The notes beneath the pieces were generated by a model. It was given only the letters and a program-made list of their open reading frames with translations, ran no database searches and was not told the DNA's origin. From positions 62,001 through 126,000 of the forward strand of contig NZ_JAPFCC010000001.1 in the NCBI RefSeq assembly GCF_025562715.2: a stretch of 64,000 nt of DNA. Reading direction: 5' to 3'. A program made the translations under genes and the position numbers. How positions within the stretch are numbered: position 1 is the stretch's first letter; each line of letters begins with the position of its first letter. This document shows, in pieces, positions 7,580 through 17,170 of this stretch. This stretch comes from Endozoicomonas gorgoniicola (GTDB lineage: Bacteria > Pseudomonadota > Gammaproteobacteria > Pseudomonadales > Endozoicomonadaceae).

Positions 7580-8955
7580 GAGCAGCCCAAATGAGGCTGT
7601 TTTCACCAGAACAAGAACGAAAGTTTCAGGCTGAAGCACTGATTCAGAAGCTGGTAGCTGGTATTGATGAAATGGTTACGTTACAGCTTAATGTCATCAT
7701 CCAGCATCCTGCCTACAAACGGTTGGAAGCTCTGTGGCGTGGTCTCTGGTATATGCTGGAGACTGTACCTGCTTATCAGTTGGGAAAGGTTTTACATGTC
7801 AGGATTCTGGATCTCAGCTGGGAAGAACTCGCAAATGATCTTGACGTGGGTGTCAGTATCCGCTCGTCTGTCCTGCACCGCCTGATTTATGAGCAGGAGC
7901 TGAATACCCTGGGTGGGCAGCCATTTGGTTTGCTGTTGGTGGATCATCCGGTTTCATCCGAAATGGATGAAATCAGCGGTTCAGATGACTTTCATCTGCT
8001 GCAGCTACTGGGTGAGCTGGGTCATCAAGCCCTGTGTCCGGTGATCCTGCCCGTTGCCCGGAATTTTCTGGGAACGGATGATATTAACGTCTGGTCTGAT
8101 CAGCTTCGGGTCAAACGTATTCTTGGCAGCAATGACTTTTTAGGCTGGCGGCACTTGCGTACACAGAGTGTCAGCCAGTTTCTGGGACTGACCCTGCCTG
8201 AACATCTGCTTCGGACTCCCTGGCAGGCCTGCTATCAAAACATCCACTTTAATGAATACTCAGTCAGCGACAAGGGAGGTGATCACCTGTGGGGCAGTAG
8301 CGCCTTTGCATTTGCCGGAAATGTGATGAAGGAATTTAATCGCATTCGCTGGTTTGGTTTTCTCAGGGAGTCGGAATCCGGCGGAGCTATGGTTGACCCT
8401 CCTGTTGGTTCACCGCCGGCTGCCCGGATACGCCTTACAGACAGCCTTGAGGAGTTTTACAGTGACCAGGGCTTTATTCCCCTGGCAACCTGTTACCTCA
8501 CTCAGGAACTGGCTTTTTTTAACAACCGTTCTGTCTTTATACCTCCAGCGGACAACGATGACTGGAGAATTCTCAGCATGATTCAGACGACGCTGATTGG
8601 GTGTCGCTTTGGACACTATCTGAAAGTACTGATCAGGGAACGTATTGGCAGTTACCGGAGCGCAGAAGCCTGTGAGCAGGACTTAAATGACTGGCTGCAG
8701 GGGTATGTGTCCAATGTCGAGTATGCTGACGCGCAAATACTGGCCCGTTACCCCCTGAGGCGTGCATCAGCAAAGATTTCAGGTGATGCCAACCTGGGCA
8801 TTTATCATTGTCAGGTTGAGCTGCAGCCACAGTATCAGTTTGATGCAATCAATACACATATCGTCCTGAAAGCTGACACCAGTGAACTGGCCGCTCATTT
8901 TGCTCCCTCTCATTTCGCTAAAACCGCTACCAGGATACAGGGTGGAAGATCATGA
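7576..8955 (+). CDS. Second TssC-family sheath protein (ImpD-like)
   Basis: A 459-residue relative of TssC that lacks the long acidic N-terminal extension. It shares the core pattern (IQHPAYKRLEALWRGLWYML, then LLLVDHPV, a C-terminal QVELQPQYQFDAI corresponding to the TssC end). From memory, some loci, such as the Rhizobium imp cluster, carry a second TssC-family gene (ImpD) beside TssC; its exact role is not well settled. The GTG start at 7576 overlaps the tssC stop; an ATG at 7591 is an alternative. The stop overlaps tssE by four bases, so it belongs to the same translational chain and is not a decayed duplicate. Confidence 0.8.
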   Translation: MRAAQMRLFSPEQERKFQAEALIQKLVAGIDEMVTLQLNVIIQHPAYKRLEALWRGLWYMLETVPAYQLGKVLHVRILDLSWEELANDLDVGVSIRSSVLHRLIYEQELNTLGGQPFGLLLVDHPVSSEMDEISGSDDFHLLQLLGELGHQALCPVILPVARNFLGTDDINVWSDQLRVKRILGSNDFLGWRHLRTQSVSQFLGLTLPEHLLRTPWQACYQNIHFNEYSVSDKGGDHLWGSSAFAFAGNVMKEFNRIRWFGFLRESESGGAMVDPPVGSPPAARIRLTDSLEEFYSDQGFIPLATCYLTQELAFFNNRSVFIPPADNDDWRILSMIQTTLIGCRFGHYLKVLIRERIGSYRSAEACEQDLNDWLQGYVSNVEYADAQILARYPLRRASAKISGDANLGIYHCQVELQPQYQFDAINTHIVLKADTSELAAHFAPSHFAKTATRIQGGRS

Positions 8956-9386
8956 ATGTAGATCTGCTGGCTGCTTTTCGTAAGGAAACACCGTCTGGTG
9001 ATGATCTGGAAGACCTGAAGCATTCGGTGCGACACAATATCCGATATCTGCTTGAAACAAGACAAAGCAGGGAAGCTGGAAACTCTGAAATATTGTCATT
9101 TAATTCACTTTACTGTTATGGGCTGTCTACCAGAAATCTTGGGCATGGTGACTTTCAGAGCAATCGTTTATGCCGGGAAATCGAGAAAATGCTCTCTTAT
9201 TACGAGCCCCGGCTGCAGGACGTTCTGGTCGAAGTAGACAAAGTCAGGGAACGGGGAAATCGCCTGTCCATTCGAATTGAGGGTGTACTGCAGGATGAGA
9301 AACAACAAATGGTTCCCGTCGTATTTAATTCGGTCCTTAATCTCACCAGCAGCCATCTGAGTATAGAGGAGAGTCGTTTTGCCTAA
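8952..9386 (+). CDS. tssE: T6SS baseplate protein TssE (gp25-like)
   Basis: TssE is the gp25-like baseplate subunit that primes sheath assembly. The 144-residue product has the family order: an N-terminal SVRHNIRYLLETRQ helix, ILSFNSLYCYGLS, then REIEKMLSYYEPRLQDVLVE, in which the EPRL motif is the hallmark of gp25/TssE proteins. It starts inside the preceding stop (ATGA) and overlaps tssF by eight bases. Size and position between the sheath genes and tssF are usual. Confidence 0.9.
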   Translation: MNVDLLAAFRKETPSGDDLEDLKHSVRHNIRYLLETRQSREAGNSEILSFNSLYCYGLSTRNLGHGDFQSNRLCREIEKMLSYYEPRLQDVLVEVDKVRERGNRLSIRIEGVLQDEKQQMVPVVFNSVLNLTSSHLSIEESRFA

Positions 9387-11169
9387 CACCCTGATGTCAT
9401 GGTATGAACGGGAGTTGAGCTTTCTGTACACTGAAGCGAGAGCATTTGCAGAGGAACACCCTCAGCTGGCCAGCCACCTGGGGGTTGGCTACAATTCGTT
9501 GTCTGATCCTCATGTCGCGCGGTTGCTGGAATCTTTCGCCCTGATTAATGCACGGTTGTCACGGCAGCTTGCGGAGGGATCAACCCAGCTTTCCAACAGC
9601 CTGCTGAATATTGTTTTTCCCATGTGCCTGCAGTCTCTGCCTTCGACCAGCATGATTCGGATTGCACCTTCCCGCGATCAGTCACAGGTGGCAGCGTTGC
9701 CTTCAGGTACCCGTTTCAGGGCTTATGTCAATGAAGATCAGTTCTGCCGGTTTCAGACCACACGGGAATTACAACTGTGTCCGTTTGATATAATGGAAAG
9801 CCAGTTTGAATTAAGGCCGTTTACTTTTTCAGGCATTGATTATCCTGAGTCTTCGACAGCCTTATTGAAACTGGAGCTGGGTATGCTGGATGACTCACGC
9901 AGTTTTTCTGATCTGGCCCCCTTCTCGGAAATCAATATTCACTTGCAGGGGCTGGCCCGGCATCAGGCTCGGATGTATGACTATCTTTTCCGGCATCGCT
10001 GCCAGATGGTGCTGGTCAATGACAAGGAACAGCAGGTTGTCCTGTCTATGGGGCAATTCGCAGCGGTAGGGTTTACCGGGCGGGACTCCATGATGACTCA
10101 TGACAACAGTACCTTTCTTGACTATCAGATGATGCTGGAGCTGTTTGCCTGGCCAGAGTTATTTTTCGGTTTTCGCCTGCTGGATATCGGCGATGCCTTG
10201 CGGCAGTTTTCCTGCCAACGGGTTACTCTGCTGGTGTTTCTGGAAGATATAGTTGAAGAACAGGTGCCAGCCCTTGGCAGCATTCACTACAGCCTGGGCT
10301 GTGCGCCTGTCATTAACCTGTTTGAGCAGATTGCAGAACCTGTGGTCGTTGATCACCGGCAGCTGAGTTACCAGCTGGTTCCCGATATTCATTCTGCCAA
10401 CACTCTGGAAGTGCAGTCGGTTCAGAAGGTGTTGGATATTACCGGTGAGCAACCAGAGCTACTGCCGCCAATCTATGGCCTGAAGCACAACGATACAGAT
10501 CACGGCCGGTTCTGGCTTTACCATCCGCCTGAAACCGAGACCGATATATGTGGACAGCTGTCGGTGGTTTTTCCTAATCTTCAGACGAATAAAAACCAGA
10601 CGATGGTGTTGTCACCGCACCTGATCTGTAACAACGGGATGCAGGTTCTGGAGTTACCTGATAATCCCCGGCTGGAGTGCCTCGACAGTATTGCACTGCC
10701 AGCGGACGCTAAAATGCTGATGCGACCAACGGCAAGAATACGACGTAAGCATAATATTAAGAATCGTCTGAACCTGCTCGTACATCTGAAAGGTGCATTT
10801 ACCTCGGTATTGCTGGGAAATGACTCTGCCAGTGATCTTCGCACACTGATGTACGTGTATTGCCTGCGCAATAACTCGGTCAGCACTGCCTGGCTTGATT
10901 CTCTGGTACATATGCAGCCTCGCCCCCTGGTGGCTCCATTGCGTATTGGTGGACATCAGTGTTTTACCCAGGGCATTGAGTTAATCATTGAGCTGGACCC
11001 CGCAAGGCTCAAACAGGTCAGCATCATGATGTTCGTCAATCTGATTGACTTTCTGGTGGCAGGTTACGCTGGGTATCACAGTTTTATCGAAGTGGTCATT
11101 CGTCTCAAAGGCGATTCCGGAGACTATATGCGATGTACACGCCGACATGGTTATCAGATCAATCGTTGA
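9379..11169 (+). CDS. tssF: T6SS baseplate protein TssF
   Basis: TssF with TssG forms the wedge of the T6SS baseplate. The 596-residue product begins with the family start (MSWYERELSFLYTEARAFAEEHPQ, best from about residue 5), continues with HVARLLESFALINARL, and ends with a conserved part containing PLRIGGHQCFTQGIEL and FVNLIDFLVAGYAGYHSF. The length is usual for the family. It overlaps tssE by eight bases and tssG by 37, consistent with coupled translation of a fixed complex. Confidence 0.93.
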   Translation: MPNTLMSWYERELSFLYTEARAFAEEHPQLASHLGVGYNSLSDPHVARLLESFALINARLSRQLAEGSTQLSNSLLNIVFPMCLQSLPSTSMIRIAPSRDQSQVAALPSGTRFRAYVNEDQFCRFQTTRELQLCPFDIMESQFELRPFTFSGIDYPESSTALLKLELGMLDDSRSFSDLAPFSEINIHLQGLARHQARMYDYLFRHRCQMVLVNDKEQQVVLSMGQFAAVGFTGRDSMMTHDNSTFLDYQMMLELFAWPELFFGFRLLDIGDALRQFSCQRVTLLVFLEDIVEEQVPALGSIHYSLGCAPVINLFEQIAEPVVVDHRQLSYQLVPDIHSANTLEVQSVQKVLDITGEQPELLPPIYGLKHNDTDHGRFWLYHPPETETDICGQLSVVFPNLQTNKNQTMVLSPHLICNNGMQVLELPDNPRLECLDSIALPADAKMLMRPTARIRRKHNIKNRLNLLVHLKGAFTSVLLGNDSASDLRTLMYVYCLRNNSVSTAWLDSLVHMQPRPLVAPLRIGGHQCFTQGIELIIELDPARLKQVSIMMFVNLIDFLVAGYAGYHSFIEVVIRLKGDSGDYMRCTRRHGYQINR

Positions 11170-12179
11170 GCGATAGCTTGCAGCAGCAGCCCTGGCGCTG
11201 GCAGTTTGCCCAAGCGGTAAGAATCATCGAATTAACGGGCGGTACATTTCGGGCGGTCAGCGATCCGGTTTATGGCTATGCCTCGGCGGAAATCAGCGAC
11301 ATTTTGCGTACCCGCAAGGGTTGGCGTTTAAAAGTCACCTGCCCATCGCTGAATGGCTACAATGGAGTACTGCCTTATGTTTATCAGGATCTGGAACAGC
11401 AGCAGCGACTGGTTCGGGACGACGATGACCTGTATGCCCTGTTCAGTGTCTTTAACCACCGGGCACTGAAACTGACGTCGATGGTCGCTAATCGTTCCAG
11501 TCTGTCTGTGCGCTATGAAGAGCGTTACCAGAGAGGTGGGCTGCTGGATAAGACGGTACTGACGTTGCTGGGCACGCCGATTCCCACCCAATGGATACCA
11601 CCGGATAACCTGGTGCGATACACCCAGGTTCTGCATAGAGCAACTACCAGTCTGGTGTTGTTGAGTGGCATTCTGCAGGACTATTTCTCAATCGCTATTC
11701 GTCTGGAAGCTCCCCCTCTGGTGCGCCTGCCTCTTGCCCCCGAGTGCCTGACCCGGTTGCGCTGCCGTGTCGACCACAAAACAAAGTGTGTAGGGCATCT
11801 TAGCCGAAATGCGGTGGTAGGGCGCAGCTGTTACCTGCTGCACACCCGACTCAACGTGGTGATCCTGGCCAGAAATCCTGATGAATATGCAGAGATTACT
11901 TCTGACCGGTCATTAGGCCCGGCCATGCTGGAAATGTGTACCCTTTACTTTGCCGGTGCAGCCCGCTTTCGCCTTCAGATTGAATGTTCCAAACGCTGCC
12001 TTGCCTCACCCACACTCAATACCAGACCCTGTGTCAGTACTGCCAGGCTGGGCTTGCTGAGTTGCCTGATTCCGGAGAGGCATCCTGATCAGACCATCGT
12101 TGTGGATTATCCCGGGCTGCCGGACAGAGAACCCTCTGAACGGCAGGACAAATCATTCATACCAGAGATCCCTCTGTGA
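11133..12179 (+). CDS. tssG: T6SS baseplate protein TssG
   Basis: TssG is the partner of TssF in the baseplate wedge. The 348-residue product shows the family start (an N-terminal QPWRWQFAQAVRIIEL helix, matching the FFQAVRLLE-type motif), a middle domain with YQRGGLLDKTVLTLLG and a C-terminal YFAGAARFRLQIE region. The start overlaps the end of tssF by 37 bases and has GGAG a few bases upstream; another ATG lies five bases earlier in a different frame. The stop overlaps the start of tssH. Confidence 0.88.
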   Translation: MYTPTWLSDQSLSDSLQQQPWRWQFAQAVRIIELTGGTFRAVSDPVYGYASAEISDILRTRKGWRLKVTCPSLNGYNGVLPYVYQDLEQQQRLVRDDDDLYALFSVFNHRALKLTSMVANRSSLSVRYEERYQRGGLLDKTVLTLLGTPIPTQWIPPDNLVRYTQVLHRATTSLVLLSGILQDYFSIAIRLEAPPLVRLPLAPECLTRLRCRVDHKTKCVGHLSRNAVVGRSCYLLHTRLNVVILARNPDEYAEITSDRSLGPAMLEMCTLYFAGAARFRLQIECSKRCLASPTLNTRPCVSTARLGLLSCLIPERHPDQTIVVDYPGLPDREPSERQDKSFIPEIPL

Positions 12180-14779
12180 TGAAACAGCTTGAACTGAAAA
12201 CCCTTATTGGCCGACTCTCAACAGAGTTGAGACGGTCACTGGAAACTGCAGCAGCACTGTGCGTTAACCGTAAACACAAAGCGGTTGAAGTGGAGCATTG
12301 GCTGATGCAGCTGTGCCGTGAACCCGGTGCTGCTATGAACCAGATCATCATCAGCCAGAAGCTGTCAGTGACCACTATGATTGACGATCTGGAACAGCGT
12401 TTAAGTCGTCTGCCGGACGGTTTTGAAGGCACACCGGCTTTAGCCCATGACACGGTTATCCTGATTCAGGATGCCTGGCTGATTGCCTCTGTTAACTTTC
12501 ATCAGCAGACCATTGCTGTTCACCACCTGATACTGGCGTTGCTGGATAATGATTCGTTCGCCATGGTGGAAACGCCCCTGACAGAAGAGCTTCATAAGAT
12601 TTCCAGAGAAGCGTTACAGGCTCAGGCTTCAGAGGTGTCAGAAACGACGGCTGCTGAGCCAAAAGAGTCAGCTCTCAGCAAATACACCACCGATATGACG
12701 GCTTTGGCTGCCAGTGATGAGGCTTCTGGTGCCGGGGGAATAGTTGTCGGTCGGGATCAGGAAATACGACAAATCATAGATATTCTGTGCAGGCGCCGTC
12801 AAAACAGCCCTATTCTGGTGGGTGACGCCGGTGTGGGAAAAACGGCAGTCGTTGAAGGGCTGGCGCAAAAAGTGATTAATGAAGATGTTCCTGACAATCT
12901 GAAAGGCATCCGAATCCTGAACCTTGACCTTGGGCTGTTACAGGCGGGAGCCAGTATCAAGGGAGAGTTTGAGAATCGCCTGAAAGACCTGATCAATGAA
13001 GTGAAGCAGTCCGAAGTGCCGGTGATTGTGTTTATTGATGAGGCGCACACACTGATTGGTGCAGGAGGAGCTGCAGGACAGAATGATGCAGCGAACCTGC
13101 TCAAGCCTGCCCTGGCGCGAGGTGAGTTTCGAACCATTGCAGCGACCACGTGGGCAGAATACAAAAAGTTCTTTGAAAAAGACGCTGCCCTGACCCGACG
13201 CTTTCAGCCTGTCAAAATCCATGAGCCTGACGAGGAAACGGCTATTCATATGGTGCGTAGCGTTGCTGCGACTCTGGAGCAGCATCACCGAACCCGAGTT
13301 CACGATGATGCGGTGACCAGCGCCGTCAGACTTTCGATTCGCTACCTTCCCGAACGACAGCTGCCCGATAAAGCCATCAGTTTACTGGATACGGCCTGCT
13401 CACGGGTGAGCCTGTCACGCCATACGACCCCCATGCGCCTTCAGGGAGTGTTGCAACAGCAACGCTACCTGCTGGGAGAATTGGCAGAACTCAGCCGGGA
13501 TCAGGCAGCAGGGCTTGTGGAGCAGGATCAGGTGACTATCGTAAAAGAGCAGCTGGAACAGGTCTCTGAGAAAGTCGAAACCTTAAAACAACAGTGGCAG
13601 GAAGAGCAGGCGCTGGTTGAAGAGCTGGTGACGCAGGAAGCGGCAATCGACGAACAGTATCTACAGACTGGAACAGTGAATGAAGCCCTGAAGAAAAAGC
13701 AGGAGACGATGCAGGAACAGTTGCAGAAACTGCAGGGGCAGGTTCCCATGGTGTATCCCAGGGTGGATGCTGACAGCGTGGCAGCGGTGGTATCAGGCTG
13801 GACGGGAATACCTGTCGGAGACATGCTCAGTGATGAAATCCAGCGACTGTTGACGCTGGAAGAAAGCCTTCGACAGAGAGTGATCGGGCAGGATCAGGCG
13901 ATTGCTGAAATCAGTAAAAGTGTACGCATTGGGCGTGCAGGACTGTCTGACCCACGTAAACCGATTGGTGTTTTTTTAATGTGTGGCCCATCAGGAGTGG
14001 GTAAAACAGAAACGGGACTGGCTCTGGCGGATGAGTTGTATGGTGGTGAACAGAACCTGACCGTACTGAATATGACGGAGTTTAAGGAAGAACATAAAGT
14101 ATCCATGCTGCTCGGTGCGCCAGCAGGCTATGTGGGGTATGGCGAGGGTGGTGTGTTGACAGAAGCGGTTCGTCGCAGTCCTTACTCGGTCTTGTTGCTG
14201 GATGAAATGGAGAAAGCTCATCCGGGCGTACACGATATTTTTTACCAGATATTTGATAAGGGGCGTATAGCTGACAGTGAAGGCCGTGAAGTGGACTTTC
14301 GTCAGACTATTATCATTATGACGTCGAATGCAGCCGATTCGGCTATCTGTGACCTGGTTGACCAGTTTGAGCATGAGGGGAAAGGAATACCGGACAGAAC
14401 GGACATTATTGCTGTCATTAATGATGAACTGCAGCATTTTTTCAAACCCGCTTTTCTTGGGCGGCTTACCCTGATTCCCTTTTTGCCACTGAACGACACT
14501 GATATGGCTAAAATCTGTCGTTTAACATTGCGCCGTATGGAGAAAAATCTGGCAGCCCGCTATGGTGCCTCGCTGGTGGTTGACGACGCCGTGGTTGAAC
14601 AGCTCGTCGCATGGAATGACAGCCCGCAGACAGGGGCCAGGGCGATAGAACAACAGGTTAACCGTCGTTTGATGCCTGTACTGGCAGAAGAGTGTCTGAG
14701 CCGACTGGCGAAAGGAGAAAGTATTACACAGGTCTGTATTGGTCTGGATAACCATCGGCTGGTATTCGACGTCCAGTGA
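12179..14779 (+). CDS. tssH: T6SS sheath-disassembly ATPase TssH (ClpV)
   Basis: ClpV is the AAA+ unfoldase that recycles the contracted sheath. The 866-residue product has an N-terminal Clp-type repeat domain (to about residue 150), a first AAA+ domain with Walker A GDAGVGKT near residue 216 and VIVFIDEAHTLIGAGG, a coiled-coil middle region (about residues 430-550), and a second AAA+ domain with GPSGVGKTE near residue 604 and VLLLDEMEKAHPG. The ClpV-type layout and its place after tssG separate it from housekeeping ClpB. ATG 12179 lies one base into the tssG stop; a GTG three bases earlier is possible. Confidence 0.94.
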   Translation: MKQLELKTLIGRLSTELRRSLETAAALCVNRKHKAVEVEHWLMQLCREPGAAMNQIIISQKLSVTTMIDDLEQRLSRLPDGFEGTPALAHDTVILIQDAWLIASVNFHQQTIAVHHLILALLDNDSFAMVETPLTEELHKISREALQAQASEVSETTAAEPKESALSKYTTDMTALAASDEASGAGGIVVGRDQEIRQIIDILCRRRQNSPILVGDAGVGKTAVVEGLAQKVINEDVPDNLKGIRILNLDLGLLQAGASIKGEFENRLKDLINEVKQSEVPVIVFIDEAHTLIGAGGAAGQNDAANLLKPALARGEFRTIAATTWAEYKKFFEKDAALTRRFQPVKIHEPDEETAIHMVRSVAATLEQHHRTRVHDDAVTSAVRLSIRYLPERQLPDKAISLLDTACSRVSLSRHTTPMRLQGVLQQQRYLLGELAELSRDQAAGLVEQDQVTIVKEQLEQVSEKVETLKQQWQEEQALVEELVTQEAAIDEQYLQTGTVNEALKKKQETMQEQLQKLQGQVPMVYPRVDADSVAAVVSGWTGIPVGDMLSDEIQRLLTLEESLRQRVIGQDQAIAEISKSVRIGRAGLSDPRKPIGVFLMCGPSGVGKTETGLALADELYGGEQNLTVLNMTEFKEEHKVSMLLGAPAGYVGYGEGGVLTEAVRRSPYSVLLLDEMEKAHPGVHDIFYQIFDKGRIADSEGREVDFRQTIIIMTSNAADSAICDLVDQFEHEGKGIPDRTDIIAVINDELQHFFKPAFLGRLTLIPFLPLNDTDMAKICRLTLRRMEKNLAARYGASLVVDDAVVEQLVAWNDSPQTGARAIEQQVNRRLMPVLAEECLSRLAKGESITQVCIGLDNHRLVFDVQ

Positions 14780-14782
14780 TTG

Positions 14783-14845
14783 ATGTACTAGTGCTGATAA
14801 AGGTTTTGCATGCATGGTTTTTAGCGCTTAGCTGCACTAGTACAT
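14783..14845 (+). repeat. 12-bp perfect inverted repeat between clpV and vgrG
   Basis: The arms ATGTACTAGTGC (14783-14794) and GCACTAGTACAT (14834-14845) are exact reverse complements separated by 39 bases. No T-run follows, so it is a weak case for an intrinsic terminator. It may be an mRNA processing or stability structure separating the structural genes from the vgrG group, or an operator. Role unknown. Confidence 0.75.
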
Positions 14846-14933
14846 TGTTTCAATTCAGATCGGTTGGGTAGAGCATTACGCGACACCCGGCACAGGAGTT
14901 TAATGCAGGTAAGAAACTGATAAGGAGCCAACA

Positions 14934-17090
14934 GTGGCTGAGCAAACGATAGATCCTGAATCCCGACCACTGGTGGCCACAACGGAAGATGGCAATAAGC
15001 TGATTGTTGCCCGGTTGACCAGTACAGAACGGCTGGATGACCTGTATGAACACAGGGCACTGGTGCTGGTACGAGATGTGGATGAGCGCACTCTTCTGGG
15101 GCAGACGATCTCTTTTTGTTATCAGCCCTTGCATGGCTCCGAACGACGGAGGGAACGTTTCTTTCACGGTTTCTGTGTAGAGGTGCGTCAGGTTGGCTGG
15201 CTGTCCTCCCGGGATTATCTGCAATATGAAGTGGTGGCAGCTCCCTGGTCATGGTTTTTATCCCAGCGGATCAATTGTCGGGTATTTCAGCAGCAGAAGA
15301 CCAGTGAGATCATTGCAGCCATTGCCCGTGAACATGGATTTCAAAGTTATCTGGAGTTGAATGGTTCTAACGACCAGCGGCGTGAATACTGTGTGCAGTT
15401 TAATGAAACCGACTGGGGCTTTATTCAGCGACTGATCAATGCCCAGGGCTGGTACTATTTTTTCCGTCAGCAGGAGGAAAAACACACACTGGTGATTGGT
15501 GAGAATAACCGGCTGTTTGGAGACTGCGGTGAAAGTGGTGTCGAATACTTTGTAGGCAGCCATAAGCTGAAACGTGCCATCACTGAATGGCAACACGTTT
15601 ACAGCATAGGCGCCGGCTCGGTAGTGACGGCTGACTACAACGTTGAGATGGCAGAGCCGGTGATGGCTGACGAAGTAAAAACAACTTTCACCAGTATTCG
15701 TCATAAGAACCTGCAACAGTATTTTTACCCGGGCGGGTTTCAGGAAAAAAATACGGGCAATACGATCTCTGCACAGCAGATGCAGGGCATTGATACCGGG
15801 TTCAGCGAGGTTAGTGGAGCCAGCTGTCGGTTTCACTTTGCCAGCGGGACGACATTCCATCTGGATCATCACCCTGAAAGCGAAGAACAGGTGACCTGGC
15901 TACTCAGCGAGGTCGTTCACACATTTAATACTGCCGAAGATGGACATTCCATTGAATACACCAACCGGTTTCGCTGCCTGCCTGTGGACACTCCCTGGAA
16001 AGCCAGGCAGCGTCTGCCTAAACCGGTGATGGCGGGATTACAGAGCGCCAGTGTGACGGGGCCTGACAACGAGGAAATTTATCTGGACAAGTACCATCGT
16101 ATTAAATTGCAGTTTCACTGGGACAGGGAAGGTAAAAGCGACCAGAACAGTTCCTGCTGGGTTCGGGTGGCCCAGTCTCTGGCGGGAAATGGTTTTGGTT
16201 GCCAGTTTACTCCCAGAGTGGGAGATGAAGTGCTGGTGGGCTTTCTCGACAGCGACCCGGACCAGCCTCTGGTGGTGGGTACCGTGTATAACGGCAAACG
16301 TCAGCAGCCTTACAGTAACTCAATGGAGCAGGGTATGCGGTTGAAGTCTCTGCCGGGCGCGGGGGCTGACCATTTCAGTGAGCTGAGGTTTAATTGCAAA
16401 TCTGAAGAAGAACTGGTGTACCTGCAAGCCCAGAAAGATATGAAGGTTCTGGTCAAGAATGATGCTGAGCGAACGGTGACAGGCAATGATAAAACACTGG
16501 TAGAAAAAGCTTCGGAGCGAACGGTTAAAGAAAACGACACACACAAGGTCGAGGGGGAGCAGTCGACAGAGGTCATTAAAAACCTGACCACCAAAACCGA
16601 TGCTGACTATCAGTTGCAGACAAAAGGGAAGTATCAGCAGCAGACCGACGGCAGCTTTGATTTAAAGGTTGGGGAATCCACAACGGTTAACAGTCAGGGC
16701 AGTCTGGAGCTGGAGACCAAGGGTAATATGACTGGCACAGCATCCGGGAGCCTTTCTCTGGATGCTGCCAGCATTTCCGGCAAGGGCAAAACCGATGTTG
16801 AGCTTACCGTGGGTGCCAGTAAAGTCAGCCTTTCCCCCAGTGCTGTAGAAATCAGCTGCGGTCCCAGCACTGTTAAAGTCTCACCTGCCGGGGTTGAGAT
16901 CAGTGGTATTGAGGTCAAGGCGAATGCTCAGGTCATGGCAGAGATTAAAGGGGGCGTATCAGCCTCTCTGGAAGGGTCGGTTAATGCTGAAGTGAAAGGC
17001 ACCCTGGTAACCATCAATGGCAATGCCCTGACGACTGTAAAGGCCGGGGCACTGGTGGAATTGTCCGGAGCCATCGCCAAAATAAACTGA
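14934..17090 (+). CDS. tssI: T6SS spike protein TssI (VgrG)
   Basis: VgrG trimers cap the Hcp tube and carry effectors. The 718-residue product has the gp27-like part (FFHGFCVEVRQVG, VQFNETDWGFIQRLINAQGWYYFF), the gp5 OB-fold part (IYLDKYHRIKLQFHWDREGK, QFTPRVGDEVLVGFLDSDPD) and a long repetitive beta-helix tail from about residue 480 rich in alternating Val/Thr/Ser (TVNSQGSLELETKGNMTG). There is no extra enzymatic domain at the end, so it is not an evolved VgrG. The GTG start is supported by AAGGAG at 14922-14927. A PAAR protein and a candidate cargo gene follow. Confidence 0.94.
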   Translation: MAEQTIDPESRPLVATTEDGNKLIVARLTSTERLDDLYEHRALVLVRDVDERTLLGQTISFCYQPLHGSERRRERFFHGFCVEVRQVGWLSSRDYLQYEVVAAPWSWFLSQRINCRVFQQQKTSEIIAAIAREHGFQSYLELNGSNDQRREYCVQFNETDWGFIQRLINAQGWYYFFRQQEEKHTLVIGENNRLFGDCGESGVEYFVGSHKLKRAITEWQHVYSIGAGSVVTADYNVEMAEPVMADEVKTTFTSIRHKNLQQYFYPGGFQEKNTGNTISAQQMQGIDTGFSEVSGASCRFHFASGTTFHLDHHPESEEQVTWLLSEVVHTFNTAEDGHSIEYTNRFRCLPVDTPWKARQRLPKPVMAGLQSASVTGPDNEEIYLDKYHRIKLQFHWDREGKSDQNSSCWVRVAQSLAGNGFGCQFTPRVGDEVLVGFLDSDPDQPLVVGTVYNGKRQQPYSNSMEQGMRLKSLPGAGADHFSELRFNCKSEEELVYLQAQKDMKVLVKNDAERTVTGNDKTLVEKASERTVKENDTHKVEGEQSTEVIKNLTTKTDADYQLQTKGKYQQQTDGSFDLKVGESTTVNSQGSLELETKGNMTGTASGSLSLDAASISGKGKTDVELTVGASKVSLSPSAVEISCGPSTVKVSPAGVEISGIEVKANAQVMAEIKGGVSASLEGSVNAEVKGTLVTINGNALTTVKAGALVELSGAIAKIN

Positions 17091-17170
17091 GATGACTCAT
17101 GCTGGAGATGACTCATGCTGGAGATGGTTCACGCTGGAAATCATTTATGCTGGAGATCGTTTATGCTGAT
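17091..17170 (+). repeat. 16-bp repeat in five copies at the vgrG-downstream junction
   Basis: Units at 17091, 17107, 17123, 17139 and 17155 follow the pattern GATGACTCATGCTGGA; the first two are identical and later ones diverge. The repeat begins right after the vgrG stop. Several units contain GGAG followed about seven bases later by ATG, so the array offers serial ribosome binding sites and start codons. Confidence 0.95.

Noticed and set aside
14934..17090. VgrG C-terminal extension as a toxin domain
   Set aside because: The extension is the repetitive Val/Thr/Ser beta-helix tail common to VgrG proteins, with no enzymatic motif.
17091..17170. Short regular repeats as a CRISPR array
   Set aside because: Units are 16 bp, directly adjacent without spacers, and no cas genes are present; the same holds for the 15- and 17-bp arrays.
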